DNA from: Streptomyces parvulus | GTDB taxonomy: Bacteria > Actinomycetota > Actinomycetes > Streptomycetales > Streptomycetaceae | Assembly (NCBI RefSeq): GCF_014648855.1 | Contig: NZ_BMRX01000009.1 | Location: 124,001-188,000 of the forward strand | Reading direction: 5' to 3' | DNA: 64,000 bases | In this document: positions 18,263 through 26,563 of the stretch, in pieces | How the letters are laid out: the number at the start of each line of letters is the position of its first letter | Numbering within the stretch: position 1 is the first letter of the stretch | Program-made: the position numbers and the translations under genes | Notes under the pieces: model-generated | Told to the model about the DNA's origin: nothing | The model's input: only the letters and a program-made list of their open reading frames with translations | Databases searched by the model: none

Positions 18263-18760
18263 TTACGCGTCCTTCGACTCCTCGGCGGCGTCGTCGGCCT
18301 TGGTCGTGTCGACCTTGGTCTCGGCGGCCTCGGTGGTCTCGGCGTCCTTGGCGGCACGCTTGGTCGCGGCCTCCGCCTCGCCGGTCGCCTGCTGCGCGAC
18401 GGTCAGCGCCTCGACCAGCTCGATGACGGCCATGGGCGCGTTGTCGCCACGGCGGTTGCCGATCTTGGTGATGCGCGTGTAACCACCGGGGCGGTTCTCG
18501 TAGCGCGGGCCGATCTCGGTGAAGAGCGTGTGGACGACGCTCTTGTCCGTGATCACCTGGAGCACCTGACGGCGGTTGTGAAGGTCGCCCTTCTTCGCCT
18601 TGGTGACCAGACGCTCGGCGTACGGGCGCAGGCGGCGGGCCTTGGCCTCGGTGGTCGTGATCTTGCCGTGCTCGAAGAGCGACTTCGCGAGGTTCGCGAG
18701 GAGCAGCTTCTCGTGCGCGGCGCTGCCGCCCAGACGGGCACCCTTGGTGGGCTTCGGCAT
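18263..18760 (-). CDS. rplQ: 50S ribosomal protein L17
   Basis: 165 aa. The conserved part (MPKPTKGARLGGSAAHEKLL through RRGDNAPMAVIELVE) spans about 120 residues. It is followed by an Ala/Glu/Lys-rich acidic tail (TTEAAETKVDTTKADDAAEE) typical of actinobacterial L17. The spacer to rpoA is 176 bp and holds a hairpin and a repeat, longer than the usual close coupling. Confidence 0.96.
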   Translation of the reverse strand: MPKPTKGARLGGSAAHEKLLLANLAKSLFEHGKITTTEAKARRLRPYAERLVTKAKKGDLHNRRQVLQVITDKSVVHTLFTEIGPRYENRPGGYTRITKIGNRRGDNAPMAVIELVEALTVAQQATGEAEAATKRAAKDAETTEAAETKVDTTKADDAAEESKDA

Positions 18761-18838
18761 GGTGTTTCTCCTAGGTGTCTGCCCCGGCCGTATCAGGTAC
18801 CGAAGTCAGTATCCGAGCAGGCGGCCGCCTGTCGGAGA

Positions 18839-18867
18839 TCCGGGGCGCCTGTTTCAAGCGCCCCGGA
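18839..18867 (-). terminator. Hairpin between rpoA and rplQ
   Basis: TCCGGGGCGC (18839-18848) and GCGCCCCGGA (18858-18867) form a perfect 10-bp stem with a 9-nt loop. It lies 70 nt past the rpoA stop. It may be an attenuator or a full terminator with rplQ then having its own promoter. Confidence 0.55.
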
Positions 18868-18883
18868 GCACCCGTGCCCCAAA

Positions 18884-18935
18884 GGGGCGCGGGGAACTGC
18901 GCGACCGGCCACAGCCGGCGCGCAGCCGAAAACCG
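18884..18935 (+). repeat. Dispersed Streptomyces repeat, copy 3
   Basis: The core 18884-18903 is identical to the other two copies, with a diverged tail (GACCGGCCACAGCC). It sits 2 bp from the rpoA stop codon, inside the alpha operon. GCCCC-AAA-GGGGC at its left edge can fold into a small hairpin. Confidence 0.8.
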
Positions 18936-18936
18936 A

Positions 18937-19959
18937 TCAGTACTGCTCGGTCTCCACGAACCCGGCGTCCGCGTCGTCGTCGGCGCCGAAGGCGTCCGCG
19001 GCGGCGGTCGGGTCGAACCCGGGAGGCGAGTCCTTCAGCGCAAGCCCCATACCCGCGAGCTTGGCCTTGACCTCGTCGATGGACTTCGCACCGAAGTTGC
19101 GGATGTCCAGCAGGTCGGCCTCGGAGCGGGCGACGAGCTCACCCACGGAGTGGATGCCCTCGCGCTTGAGGCAGTTGTACGACCGAACGGTGAGCTCCAG
19201 CTCCTCGATCGGCAGCGCCAGATCGGCGGCGAGCGCGGCGTCCGTCGGGGACGGACCCATGTCGATGCCCTCGGCGTCGATGTTCAGCTCGCGGGCGAGA
19301 CCGAACAGCTCGACCAGCGTCTTGCCGGCGGACGCCATGGCGTCGCGCGGCCGCATGGCCTGCTTGGTCTCGACGTCGACGATCAGCTTGTCGAAGTCGG
19401 TGCGCTGCTCGACACGCGTGGCCTCGACCTTGTACGTGACCTTGAGAACCGGCGAGTAGATCGAGTCGACCGGGATGCGCCCGATCTCCTGACCGACCTG
19501 CTTGTTCTGCACGGCGGAGACGTAGCCGCGACCGCGCTCGACGGTCAGCTCCATCTCCAGCTTGCCCTTGCCGTTGAGCGTGGCGAGGACGAGGTCGGGG
19601 TTGTGCACCTCGACACCGGCCGGGGGCGCGATGTCGGCGGCGGTGACCAGACCCGGGCCCTGCTTGCGCAGGTACATCACGACCGGCTCGTCGTGCTCCG
19701 AGGAGACGACCAGCTGCTTGATGTTGAGGATCAGGTCGGTGACGTCCTCCTTGACGCCCGGCACGGTGGTGAACTCGTGCAGGACACCGTCGATGCGGAT
19801 GCTGGTGACAGCAGCGCCGGGGATCGACGAGAGGAGGGTGCGGCGGAGGGAGTTGCCGAGGGTGTAGCCGAAGCCCGGCTCCAGCGGCTCGATGACGAAC
19901 CGGGAGCGGAACTCGTCGACGACCTCTTCGGTCAACGAGGGACGCTGAGCGATCAGCAT
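18937..19959 (-). CDS. rpoA: RNA polymerase subunit alpha
   Basis: 340 aa. The N-terminal dimerisation and assembly domain (about 1-230) has EPLEPGFGYTLGNSLRRTLL and AVQNKQVGQEIGRIPVDSIY. The C-terminal domain (about 250-315) has LTVRSYNCLKREGIHSVGEL and DIRNFGAKSIDEVKAKL, which bind UP elements and activators. An acidic tail ends in TEQY. Placed after rpsK, as in the standard alpha operon without rpsD, which Streptomyces keeps elsewhere. Confidence 0.98.
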   Translation of the reverse strand: MLIAQRPSLTEEVVDEFRSRFVIEPLEPGFGYTLGNSLRRTLLSSIPGAAVTSIRIDGVLHEFTTVPGVKEDVTDLILNIKQLVVSSEHDEPVVMYLRKQGPGLVTAADIAPPAGVEVHNPDLVLATLNGKGKLEMELTVERGRGYVSAVQNKQVGQEIGRIPVDSIYSPVLKVTYKVEATRVEQRTDFDKLIVDVETKQAMRPRDAMASAGKTLVELFGLARELNIDAEGIDMGPSPTDAALAADLALPIEELELTVRSYNCLKREGIHSVGELVARSEADLLDIRNFGAKSIDEVKAKLAGMGLALKDSPPGFDPTAAADAFGADDDADAGFVETEQY

Positions 19960-20106
19960 GTGGTGATCCTTCAGTCAGGGGCGCCCGCTATTTGACGCCC
20001 GACCAGTACTGCAAGGGTACGGGCGATACGACCCGAAGGAGCCGTACCGCCCGAAAACCCTGGTGAAGCGGGTGAAGCGATGAAGCGCTGTCGCGGCGGA
20101 ACGCGA

Positions 20107-20511
20107 TCAGACGCGACGGCGCTTCGGGGGACGGCAGCCGTTGTGCGGGGTGGGCGTGACGTCCTGGATCGAGCCGACCTCGAGGCCGGTCGCCTGCAGG
20201 GAGCGGATGGCGGTCTCACGACCGGAACCCGGGCCCTTGACGAAGACGTCGACCTTGCGCATGCCGTGCTCCTGCGCGCGGCGGGCGGCCGACTCGGCGG
20301 CCATCTGCGCGGCGAACGGCGTGGACTTCCGGGAGCCCTTGAAGCCGACGTGGCCGGCGGAGGCCCAGGAGATCACGTTGCCGGTCGGGTCCGTGATGGA
20401 CACGATCGTGTTGTTGAACGTGCTCTTGATGTGCGCGTGGCCGTGAGCGACGTTCTTCTTTTCCTTGCGGCGCACCTTCTTGGTCGCGCCCTGACGTCCC
20501 TTGGGGGGCAT
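20107..20511 (-). CDS. rpsK: 30S ribosomal protein S11
   Basis: 134 aa. It forms the platform of the 30S subunit near the mRNA exit. The sequence has HIKSTFNNTIVSITDPTGNV, FKGSRKSTPFAAQMAAESAA and GPGSGRETAIRSLQATGLEV, and it ends TPHNGCRPPKRRRV, the family C-terminus. It lies 67 nt downstream of rpsM; the 147-nt spacer to rpoA contains a possible GGTACGG/CCGTACC hairpin. Confidence 0.98.
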   Translation of the reverse strand: MPPKGRQGATKKVRRKEKKNVAHGHAHIKSTFNNTIVSITDPTGNVISWASAGHVGFKGSRKSTPFAAQMAAESAARRAQEHGMRKVDVFVKGPGSGRETAIRSLQATGLEVGSIQDVTPTPHNGCRPPKRRRV

Positions 20512-20578
20512 GTCGTTCTCCTACGGGAGGTGGTCGGTCCTACAGCGAAGACCGCTGGACGGCGAAGTCCGCTGCGGA

Positions 20579-20959
20579 CTACTTCTTGCCCGGCTTCTTC
20601 TTGCCGGCGATGGCGCGACGCGGACCCTTGCGGGTACGGGCGTTCGTGCTGGTGCGCTGACCGCGGACGGGCAGGCCACGACGGTGGCGCAGACCCTGGT
20701 AGGTGCCGATCTCGACCTTGCGGCGGATGTCGGCCTGGACCTCGCGGCGGAGGTCACCCTCGGTCTTGATGTTGTTGTCGACGTACTCGCGGATCGCGAC
20801 GAGCTGCTCCTCGGAGAGGTCCCGAACACGGGTGTTCGGGTCCACGCCGGTGGCGGCGAGCGTCTGCTGCGAGAGCGTCCGGCCGATGCCGAACACGTAG
20901 GTGAGGGCGATCTCCACGCGCTTTTCGCGCGGGATGTCAACACCGGAAACGCGTGCCAT
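20579..20959 (-). CDS. rpsM: 30S ribosomal protein S13
   Basis: 126 aa. It contacts the P-site tRNA and bridges to the 50S. ARVSGVDIPREKRVEIALTY opens the protein, and GLRHRRGLPVRGQRTSTNAR is the family signature, followed by a basic tail ending GKKKPGKK. A spacer of 187 nt with an inverted repeat around GGCCGGGGACC separates it from rpmJ. Confidence 0.98.
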   Translation of the reverse strand: MARVSGVDIPREKRVEIALTYVFGIGRTLSQQTLAATGVDPNTRVRDLSEEQLVAIREYVDNNIKTEGDLRREVQADIRRKVEIGTYQGLRHRRGLPVRGQRTSTNARTRKGPRRAIAGKKKPGKK

Positions 20960-21146
20960 TCAATGGCTCCAGTTGATTGTCGGAGGTCTTCCACAGAACC
21001 GGTCCCCGGCCGCCGTATGAGGTACGAGTCGGGTCCCCGGCCTCCGAACCGGGGGTGTCGGACGCCTGGGCGCCCGGGTCCTGCGTATGAACATATTCAG
21101 CTCGCGTCGCGCGAAGTCCTGCGAATCGCGGAGGGAGGGTCGTGCG

Positions 21147-21260
21147 TCAGCCCTGGCGCTGCTTGTGGCGCGGGTTGTCGCAGATGACCATGACCCGGCC
21201 GTGACGGCGGATCACCCTGCACTTGTCGCAGATCTTCTTGACGCTCGGCTTGACCTTCAT
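21147..21260 (-). CDS. rpmJ: 50S ribosomal protein L36
   Basis: 37 aa: MKVKPSVKKICDKCRVIRRH, then GRVMVICDNPRHKQRQG. The Cys pair CDKC with the later CDNPRH gives the zinc-binding (C+) form of L36. It lies between infA and rpsM, the standard actinobacterial position. Confidence 0.97.
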   Translation of the reverse strand: MKVKPSVKKICDKCRVIRRHGRVMVICDNPRHKQRQG

Positions 21261-21328
21261 GGGTGTGAGGTTCTCCGGGTCAGTTGCCGGCGGTCCCTGG
21301 GCCTGCGGCCTCGGGACGTGGGCAAGAT

Positions 21329-21550
21329 CTACTTGTACCGGTAGACGATCCGGCCACGCGTCAGGTCGTACGGAGACAGCTCCACCACGACCCGGTCGTC
21401 AGGGAGGATGCGGATGTAGTGCATGCGCATCTTGCCGCTGATGTGTGCCAGGACCTGGTGGCCGTTCTGGAGCTCGACCTTGAACATGGCGTTCGGAAGA
21501 GACTCGACGACAGTGCCCTCGATCTCGATGGCACCTTGCTTCTTGGCCAC
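21329..21550 (-). CDS. infA: Translation initiation factor IF-1
   Basis: 73 aa from the GTG at 21550, chosen because the protein then starts VAKKQGAIEIEGTVVESLPN as in other actinobacteria. It is a single OB fold with KVELQNGHQVLAHISGKMRM and DRVVVELSPYDLTRGRIVYR. It binds the 30S A site during initiation. AAGGG lies just upstream as ribosome site. It heads the infA-rpmJ-rpsM-rpsK-rpoA group. Confidence 0.98.
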   Translation of the reverse strand: MAKKQGAIEIEGTVVESLPNAMFKVELQNGHQVLAHISGKMRMHYIRILPDDRVVVELSPYDLTRGRIVYRYK

Positions 21551-21640
21551 GCTTCGCCCTTCGAATCGACTACCTTGATCGACTCTCTTCGCACCGTACG
21601 AGCGCATGCAGACATGCGGGTGCACGAGAGCCGACGAGTC

Positions 21641-21646
21641 AGTCTA
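21641..21646 (-). promoter_or_regulatory. Candidate -10 of the infA promoter
   Basis: TAGACT on the minus strand matches the principal-sigma -10 of Streptomyces closely and lies 91 nt upstream of the infA start. The -35 region at 17-18 bp is poor (TTCGCC). The 150-nt infA-map spacer around it shows only a short CGGGG/CCCCG pairing (21672-21688). Confidence 0.4.
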
Positions 21647-21700
21647 CGTCAGCAGCCCCGGAAAGGCGAAACGGGGAAGTCTGCCCCGGATACGAGATCG

Positions 21701-22537
21701 TTATGCAAGAGGATCCGGCGCCGCCGTGACGCCCAGCTCCGCGAGCTTCGCCCGGCCGCCGTCGGGGGACGTGAGGACCAGGGGGCCCTCGTCCGTCAGG
21801 GCGACCGAGTGCTCCCAGTGGGAGGACCAGGTGCCGTCCGTGGTGATGACCGTCCAGTCGTCCGACAGGACCTCGGTGCGCGGGGTGCCGAGCGAGACCA
21901 TCGGCTCGATGGCGAGGCAGAAGCCGGGGACCAGCTTGGGGCCCTTGCCGCGGCGGCGGTCGACGTAGTTCAGCAGGTGCGGGTCCATGTGCATCTCGGT
22001 GCCGATGCCGTGGCCGCCGTAGTCCTCGATGATCCCGTACTTGCCGCCGCCGGGCTTCGGCTGGCGGCGGATGTACGTCTCGATGGCCCGGGAGACGTCC
22101 ACGAGGCGGTTGCCCTGCTTCATGGCCGCGATGCCCGCCCACATCGACTCCTCGGTCACCCGGGACAGCTCCACCAGCTCCGGGGAGTGACCGGAGCCGA
22201 CGAAGGCGGTGTAGGCCGCGTCGCCGTGCCAGCCGTCGATGATCGCGCCGCAGTCGATGGAGATGACGTCGCCGTCCTTGAGGACCACGTCGTCGGAGGG
22301 GATGCCGTGGACGACGACCTCGTTCACCGAGGTGCAGATGGTCGCGGGGAAGCCGCCGTAGCCCAGGAAGTTCGGCTTGGCGTCGTGCTCCGCGAGCACC
22401 TTGCGGGCGACCTGGTCCAGGTCCTTGGTCGTGGCGCCGGGCACGGCGGCCTCGCGGGTGGCCGCGTGGATGGCGGCGACGACCAGCCCCGCCTCACGCA
22501 TCTTGGCGATCTGCTCGGGGCTCTTGATCTGCACCAT
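21701..22537 (-). CDS. map: Methionine aminopeptidase, type I
   Basis: 278 aa from MVQIKSPEQIAKMREAG. It removes the initiator Met. Metal ligands are visible as the two Asp in ISIDCGAIIDGWHGDAAY, the His in YGGHGIGTEMH and the Glu in AIEPMVS and WEHSVALTDEG. It follows adk after 139 nt that contain a long hairpin, so it may have its own promoter. Confidence 0.97.
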   Translation of the reverse strand: MVQIKSPEQIAKMREAGLVVAAIHAATREAAVPGATTKDLDQVARKVLAEHDAKPNFLGYGGFPATICTSVNEVVVHGIPSDDVVLKDGDVISIDCGAIIDGWHGDAAYTAFVGSGHSPELVELSRVTEESMWAGIAAMKQGNRLVDVSRAIETYIRRQPKPGGGKYGIIEDYGGHGIGTEMHMDPHLLNYVDRRRGKGPKLVPGFCLAIEPMVSLGTPRTEVLSDDWTVITTDGTWSSHWEHSVALTDEGPLVLTSPDGGRAKLAELGVTAAPDPLA

Positions 22538-22620
22538 GGGGACTGCGGCCTTTCTGGACCGGAGGGGACGGGACGCTTCCAACGATACGGGGGACGGACC
22601 GGGCCGCCCCACCTCACAGC

Positions 22621-22656
22621 TCAGCCGCGGGCCCCAGGGCTGGGGACCGCGGCTGA
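22621..22656 (-). terminator. Long hairpin between adk and map
   Basis: TCAGCCGCGG (22621-22630) pairs perfectly with CCGCGGCTGA (22647-22656), and inside it CCCCA pairs with TGGGG, giving about 15 bp with one internal mismatch. It begins 20 nt past the adk stop and probably ends the secY-adk transcript. Confidence 0.7.
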
Positions 22657-22676
22657 CGCCGGGCTTGCCGGGATGA

Positions 22677-23330
22677 CTACTGGTCGCGCTTGAGCGCCTC
22701 CAGCGCACGGCCCGTGACCTCGTCCACGGGTCCCGTCGCCGCGATGGTGACGACCAGGCCCTGCGCCTTGTAGTAGTCGATGATCGGCTCGGTCTGCGTG
22801 TGGTAGACCTCCAGCCGCTTGCGGACCGTCTCCTCGGAGTCGTCGTCCCGCTGGTACAGCTCGCCGCCGCAGACGTCGCAGACGCCTTCCTGCTTCGGCG
22901 GGGTGTACGTGACGTGGAAGACGTGCGCCGAGTTGTTCCGGCACACGCGCCGGCCGGCGATCCGCTTCACGACCTCGGCCTCGGGGGCCTCCAGGTCGAG
23001 CACGGCGTCGAGCTTCATGTCCTCGGTCTCGAGCAGCTCGTCCAGCGCCTCGGCCTGCGAGACGTTCCGCGGGAAGCCGTCCAGCAGGAAGCCGCCCTCG
23101 GCGTCCGGCTGCTCCATGCGGTCCTTCGCCATGGCGATGGTGACCTCGTCCGGTACGAGGTTGCCGGCGTCCATGTACGACTTGGCGAGCTTGCCCAGTT
23201 CGGTCTGCTGGCTGATGTTGGCGCGGAACAGGTCGCCCGTGGAGATGTGCGGAATGTGCAGCGTCTCGGCTAGGCGGGTTGCCTGCGTACCCTTTCCGGC
23301 GCCAGGAGGCCCGACGAGGACGATTCGCAT
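22677..23330 (-). CDS. adk: Adenylate kinase
   Basis: 217 aa. It balances ATP, ADP and AMP. The P-loop is MRIVLVGPPGAGKGTQATRL, and the AMP site includes ISTGDLFRANI and FLLDGFPRNVSQAEALDE. The LID domain has VCRNNSAHVFH and EGVCDVCGG: the first zinc pair is incomplete (Cys then Asn-Asn), so zinc binding is doubtful. The start overlaps the secY stop by one base (TGATG). Confidence 0.97.
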   Translation of the reverse strand: MRIVLVGPPGAGKGTQATRLAETLHIPHISTGDLFRANISQQTELGKLAKSYMDAGNLVPDEVTIAMAKDRMEQPDAEGGFLLDGFPRNVSQAEALDELLETEDMKLDAVLDLEAPEAEVVKRIAGRRVCRNNSAHVFHVTYTPPKQEGVCDVCGGELYQRDDDSEETVRKRLEVYHTQTEPIIDYYKAQGLVVTIAATGPVDEVTGRALEALKRDQ

Positions 23331-24643
23331 CAGCGGAGGAACCCTTCGTAATTGCGCTGCTGGAGCTGGCTCTCGATCTGCTTCACCGTCTCGAGACCGA
23401 CACCCACGATGATCAGGATGCTGGTACCACCGAACGGGAAGTTCTGGTTTGCCCCGAAACCAGCCAACGCCATTGTCGGGACGAGAGCGATCAGACCCAG
23501 ATACAGCGAACCCGGCCAGGTGATCCGGTTGAGTACGTAGCTCAAGTACTCAGCGGTCGGTCGGCCAGCCCGGATGCCCGGGATGAAGCCACCATACTTC
23601 TTCATGTTGTCCGCGACTTCCTCGGGGTTGAACGAGATGGCCACGTAGAAGAAGGCGAAGAAGACGATCAGGAAGAAGTACAGGATGATGTGCGGCGTCG
23701 CCGCGGTGTCCGCGAGGTTCTTCGTGATCCAGGTGGCCCAGCCCGACGTCGAGTTCGAGAACTGGACGATCAGCGCCGGGATGTAGAGCAGCGACGAGGC
23801 GAAGATGACGGGGATGACACCCGCCTGGTTCACCTTGAGCGGGATGTACGTCGAGGTACCGCCGTAGGACCGGCGGCCGATCATGCGCTTCGCGTACTGC
23901 ACCGGGATGCGGCGCTGGGCCTGCTCGACGAAGACCACCAGGCCGACCATGACGAGGCCGACGGCGATCACGGTGCCGAACTCGATCCAGCCGCCCGCCA
24001 GGTCGCCCTGCTTCTTGATGGCCCACAGCGCGGACGGGAAGGTCGCGGCGATCGAGATGAACATCAGGATCGACATGCCGTTGCCGATGCCGCGGTCGGT
24101 GATCAGCTCGCCGAGCCACATGACGACGGCCGTACCGGCGGTCATGGTGATCACCATGACGATCGTGGTGAAGATCGCCTGGTCGGGCACGATCTGGCCG
24201 GCGACGGTGCAGCCGGAGAACAGGGCGCCGCTGCGGGCGGTGGCCACCAGGCCGGTGCCCTGGAGGATCGCGAGCGCGATGGTCAGGTAGCGGGTGTACT
24301 GCGTGATCTTCGCGGTGCCCGCCTGGCCCTCCTTCTTGAGGGCTTCCAGGCGCGGGATCACCACGGTCAGCAGCTGGAGAATGATGCTCGCCGTGATGTA
24401 CGGCATGATGCCGAGCGCGAAGACCGTGATCTGCAGCAGGGCGCCACCGCTGAACATGTTGACCAGGCCGAAGAGGCCCTGGTTGCCGGACGCCTGGTCC
24501 ACGCACTCCTGGACGTTCTTGTAGTCGACGCCTGGAATGGGGATGTGGGTACCGAGCCGGTAGACCACGATGATGCCGAGCGTGAAGAGCAGCTTCTTGC
24601 GCAGGTCGGGCGTCTTGAACGCCCGGGCGAACGCGGTGAGCAC
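23330..24643 (-). CDS. secY: Protein translocase subunit SecY
   Basis: 437 aa with ten membrane helices. It forms the SecYEG channel. RLGTHIPIPGVDYK near the N-terminus, the plug region MFSGGALLQITVFALGIMPY, ASIILQLLTVVIPRLEALKK and RIPVQYAKRMIGRRSYGG are SecY signatures, with a C-terminal QRNYEGFLR. A 241-nt spacer with a 14-bp hairpin divides it from rplO. Confidence 0.98.
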   Translation of the reverse strand: MLTAFARAFKTPDLRKKLLFTLGIIVVYRLGTHIPIPGVDYKNVQECVDQASGNQGLFGLVNMFSGGALLQITVFALGIMPYITASIILQLLTVVIPRLEALKKEGQAGTAKITQYTRYLTIALAILQGTGLVATARSGALFSGCTVAGQIVPDQAIFTTIVMVITMTAGTAVVMWLGELITDRGIGNGMSILMFISIAATFPSALWAIKKQGDLAGGWIEFGTVIAVGLVMVGLVVFVEQAQRRIPVQYAKRMIGRRSYGGTSTYIPLKVNQAGVIPVIFASSLLYIPALIVQFSNSTSGWATWITKNLADTAATPHIILYFFLIVFFAFFYVAISFNPEEVADNMKKYGGFIPGIRAGRPTAEYLSYVLNRITWPGSLYLGLIALVPTMALAGFGANQNFPFGGTSILIIVGVGLETVKQIESQLQQRNYEGFLR

Positions 24644-24815
24644 GGTGCCTCCTGCGACCCCCGCGCTACTGCGTCAAGGGTGACGGTCTTGAGGTTCGAC
24701 TGACGACTAAGTGAGTAACGGTGAACTGCCGCTCAGGGTGCCCCATGTGACGCACCCGTGAAAGAGGGCAGCGCAGGCCACCTTACCGGCGGGAGCACTT
24801 CCCTTGGAACGACCA

Positions 24816-24849
24816 ACCGGGGATACCCCTTTTGTGGGGTATCCCCGGT
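24816..24849 (-). terminator. Strong hairpin between rplO and secY
   Basis: ACCGGGGATACCCC (24816-24829) and its exact complement (24836-24849) form a 14-bp stem with a 6-nt loop, 36 nt past the rplO stop. On the minus strand the loop is ACAAAA. It probably terminates or attenuates the spc transcript before secY. Confidence 0.75.
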
Positions 24850-24884
24850 CGGGATCGCTCAAGTCATCGAGACGCCTGAAGGGT

Positions 24885-25340
24885 TCAGACGAGCTCGGTG
24901 ACGGTGCCGCCGGCGGCGGTGATCTTCTCCTTGGCGGAGCCGGAGACGGCGTCGACCGTCACCTGCAGCGCCACGGAGATCTCGCCCTGGCCGAGGACCT
25001 TGACGAGGCTGTTCTTGCGAACGGCACCCTTGGCCACCAGACCCTCGACGGTGACCTCGCCACCCTCGGGGTAGAGCGCGGCCAGCTTGTCGAGGTTCAC
25101 GACCTGGAACTCGGTCTTGAACGGGTTCTTGAAGCCCTTCAGCTTCGGGAGACGCATGTGGAGGGGCATCTGGCCACCCTCGAAGCGCTCCGGAACCTGG
25201 TAGCGGGCCTTCGTGCCCTTGGTACCACGACCGGCCGTCTTACCCTTCGACGCCTCACCACGACCCACACGGGTCTTGGCGGTCTTGGCGCCCGGGGCGG
25301 GACGGAGGTTGTGGATCTTGAGCGGGTTGTTCTCCGCCAT
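24885..25340 (-). CDS. rplO: 50S ribosomal protein L15
   Basis: 151 aa. KIHNLRPAPGAKTAKTRVGR with GKTAGRGTKGTKAR is the conserved Gly-rich N-terminal arm buried in 23S rRNA. FEGGQMPLHMRLPKLKGFKN follows, and AAGGTVTELV ends the protein. It follows rpmD by 2 nt. Confidence 0.98.
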   Translation of the reverse strand: MAENNPLKIHNLRPAPGAKTAKTRVGRGEASKGKTAGRGTKGTKARYQVPERFEGGQMPLHMRLPKLKGFKNPFKTEFQVVNLDKLAALYPEGGEVTVEGLVAKGAVRKNSLVKVLGQGEISVALQVTVDAVSGSAKEKITAAGGTVTELV

Positions 25341-25342
25341 GA

Positions 25343-25525
25343 TCAGTCGACCTCCTCGACCGACACGAGGTGGCGGACGGTGTGCACCATGCCGCGGAAC
25401 TCGGGGCGGTCCTCCTTGACGACCTGCGTGTTGATCCCCTTGAGACCAAGGGAACGCAGGGTGTCACGGTGGTTCTGCTTGCTGCCGATGTAGGACTTGA
25501 CCTGCGTAATCTTGAGCTGCGCCAT
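25343..25525 (-). CDS. rpmD: 50S ribosomal protein L30
   Basis: 60 aa. MAQLKITQVKSYIGSKQNHR and LGLKGINTQVVKEDRPEFRG cover the whole L30 fold. The ATG lies 2 nt past the rpsE stop and the gene ends 2 nt before rplO, so all three are tightly coupled. Confidence 0.98.
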   Translation of the reverse strand: MAQLKITQVKSYIGSKQNHRDTLRSLGLKGINTQVVKEDRPEFRGMVHTVRHLVSVEEVD

Positions 25526-25527
25526 GA

Positions 25528-26133
25528 TTACGCACCCGCCCCGGCACGCGCACGGAGAAGAGCCGCGGGGGCCACGTCCTCGAGCGGCAGACCACGGCGG
25601 GCCGCGATCTCCTCGGGACGCTGGAGACCCTTGAGGGCCTCCACGGTCGCGTGCACGATGTTGATCTGGTTGTCGGAGCCGAGCGACTTCGACAGCACGT
25701 CGTGGATACCGGCGCACTCGAGCACGGCGCGCACCGGACCACCGGCGATAACGCCGGTACCCGGGGACGCGGGCTTGAGCAGCACGACGCCGGCAGCCTT
25801 CTCACCCTGGATGGGGTGCGGGATGGTGCCCTGGATGCGGGGGACCTTGAAGAAGTGCTTCTTGGCCTCCTCAACACCCTTGGCGATGGCGGCCGGCACC
25901 TCCTTGGCCTTGCCGTATCCGACACCCACGGTGCCGTCACCGTCGCCCACCACGACCAGCGCGGTGAAGCTGAAGCGACGACCACCCTTCACAACCTTGG
26001 CGACGCGGTTGATCGCGACTACGCGCTCAACGTAAGCGGTCTTCTCGGCGGCAGCTGCGCCGCCGTCACGGCCCTTCCGGTCCCGCCGCTCGCCGCCACC
26101 GGCACCGCTGCCGCGGCGCTGGGGTCCAGCCAT
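25528..26133 (-). CDS. rpsE: 30S ribosomal protein S5
   Basis: 201 aa. It acts in decoding accuracy. A Gly/Arg-rich N-terminal extension (RRGSGAGGGERRDRKGRDG) precedes YVERVVAINRVAKVVKGGRR, the double-stranded RNA-binding part, and GVGYGKAKEVPAAIAKGVEE. The C-terminal part has GTGVIAGGPVRAVLECAGI. The sequence lies between rplR and rpmD as usual. Confidence 0.98.
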   Translation of the reverse strand: MAGPQRRGSGAGGGERRDRKGRDGGAAAAEKTAYVERVVAINRVAKVVKGGRRFSFTALVVVGDGDGTVGVGYGKAKEVPAAIAKGVEEAKKHFFKVPRIQGTIPHPIQGEKAAGVVLLKPASPGTGVIAGGPVRAVLECAGIHDVLSKSLGSDNQINIVHATVEALKGLQRPEEIAARRGLPLEDVAPAALLRARAGAGA

Positions 26134-26176
26134 TGGAATTACCTCTCTCTGTTTCCGCTAGCGATACGGAACCGGC

Positions 26177-26560
26177 TCAGAACTTCAGACCGGCTTCGCG
26201 GGCGGCGTCCGCCAGAGCGGCGATGCGCCCGGCGTACTGGTTACCACCACGGTCGAACACGACAGCCTCGACGCCGGCGGCCTTGGCACGCTCGGCGACC
26301 AGGGCGCCGACCTGCTTGGCCTGCGCGGACTTGTCGGCCTCGCCACCACGGATCGAGGTGTCCAGGGTCGACGCCGAGGCCACGGTGTGGCCCTTGATGT
26401 CGTCGATCACCTGAGCCACGATGTGGCGGTTGGAGCGAGTAACGACCAGACGGGGACGCTCCGCCGTACCCGAGAGATTCTTGCGAATCCGGATGTGGCG
26501 GCGCTTGATCGCGGCGCGCTTGTAGGCGTCGCCCTTGAGGATCTTCTGCCCGTATGCCAT
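26177..26560 (-). CDS. rplR: 50S ribosomal protein L18
   Basis: 127 aa. It binds 5S rRNA with L5 and L25. KRRHIRIRKNLSGTAERPRL is the basic N-terminal region, and SNRHIVAQVIDDIKGHTVAS and VEAVVFDRGGNQYAGRIAAL are the family core. It lies 3 nt after rplF. Confidence 0.98.
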   Translation of the reverse strand: MAYGQKILKGDAYKRAAIKRRHIRIRKNLSGTAERPRLVVTRSNRHIVAQVIDDIKGHTVASASTLDTSIRGGEADKSAQAKQVGALVAERAKAAGVEAVVFDRGGNQYAGRIAALADAAREAGLKF

Positions 26561-26563
26561 GGC

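Noticed and set aside
18937..19959. rpsD expected between rpsK and rpoA
   Set aside because: Its absence is normal: in Streptomyces, S4 is encoded elsewhere, so this is not a deletion.
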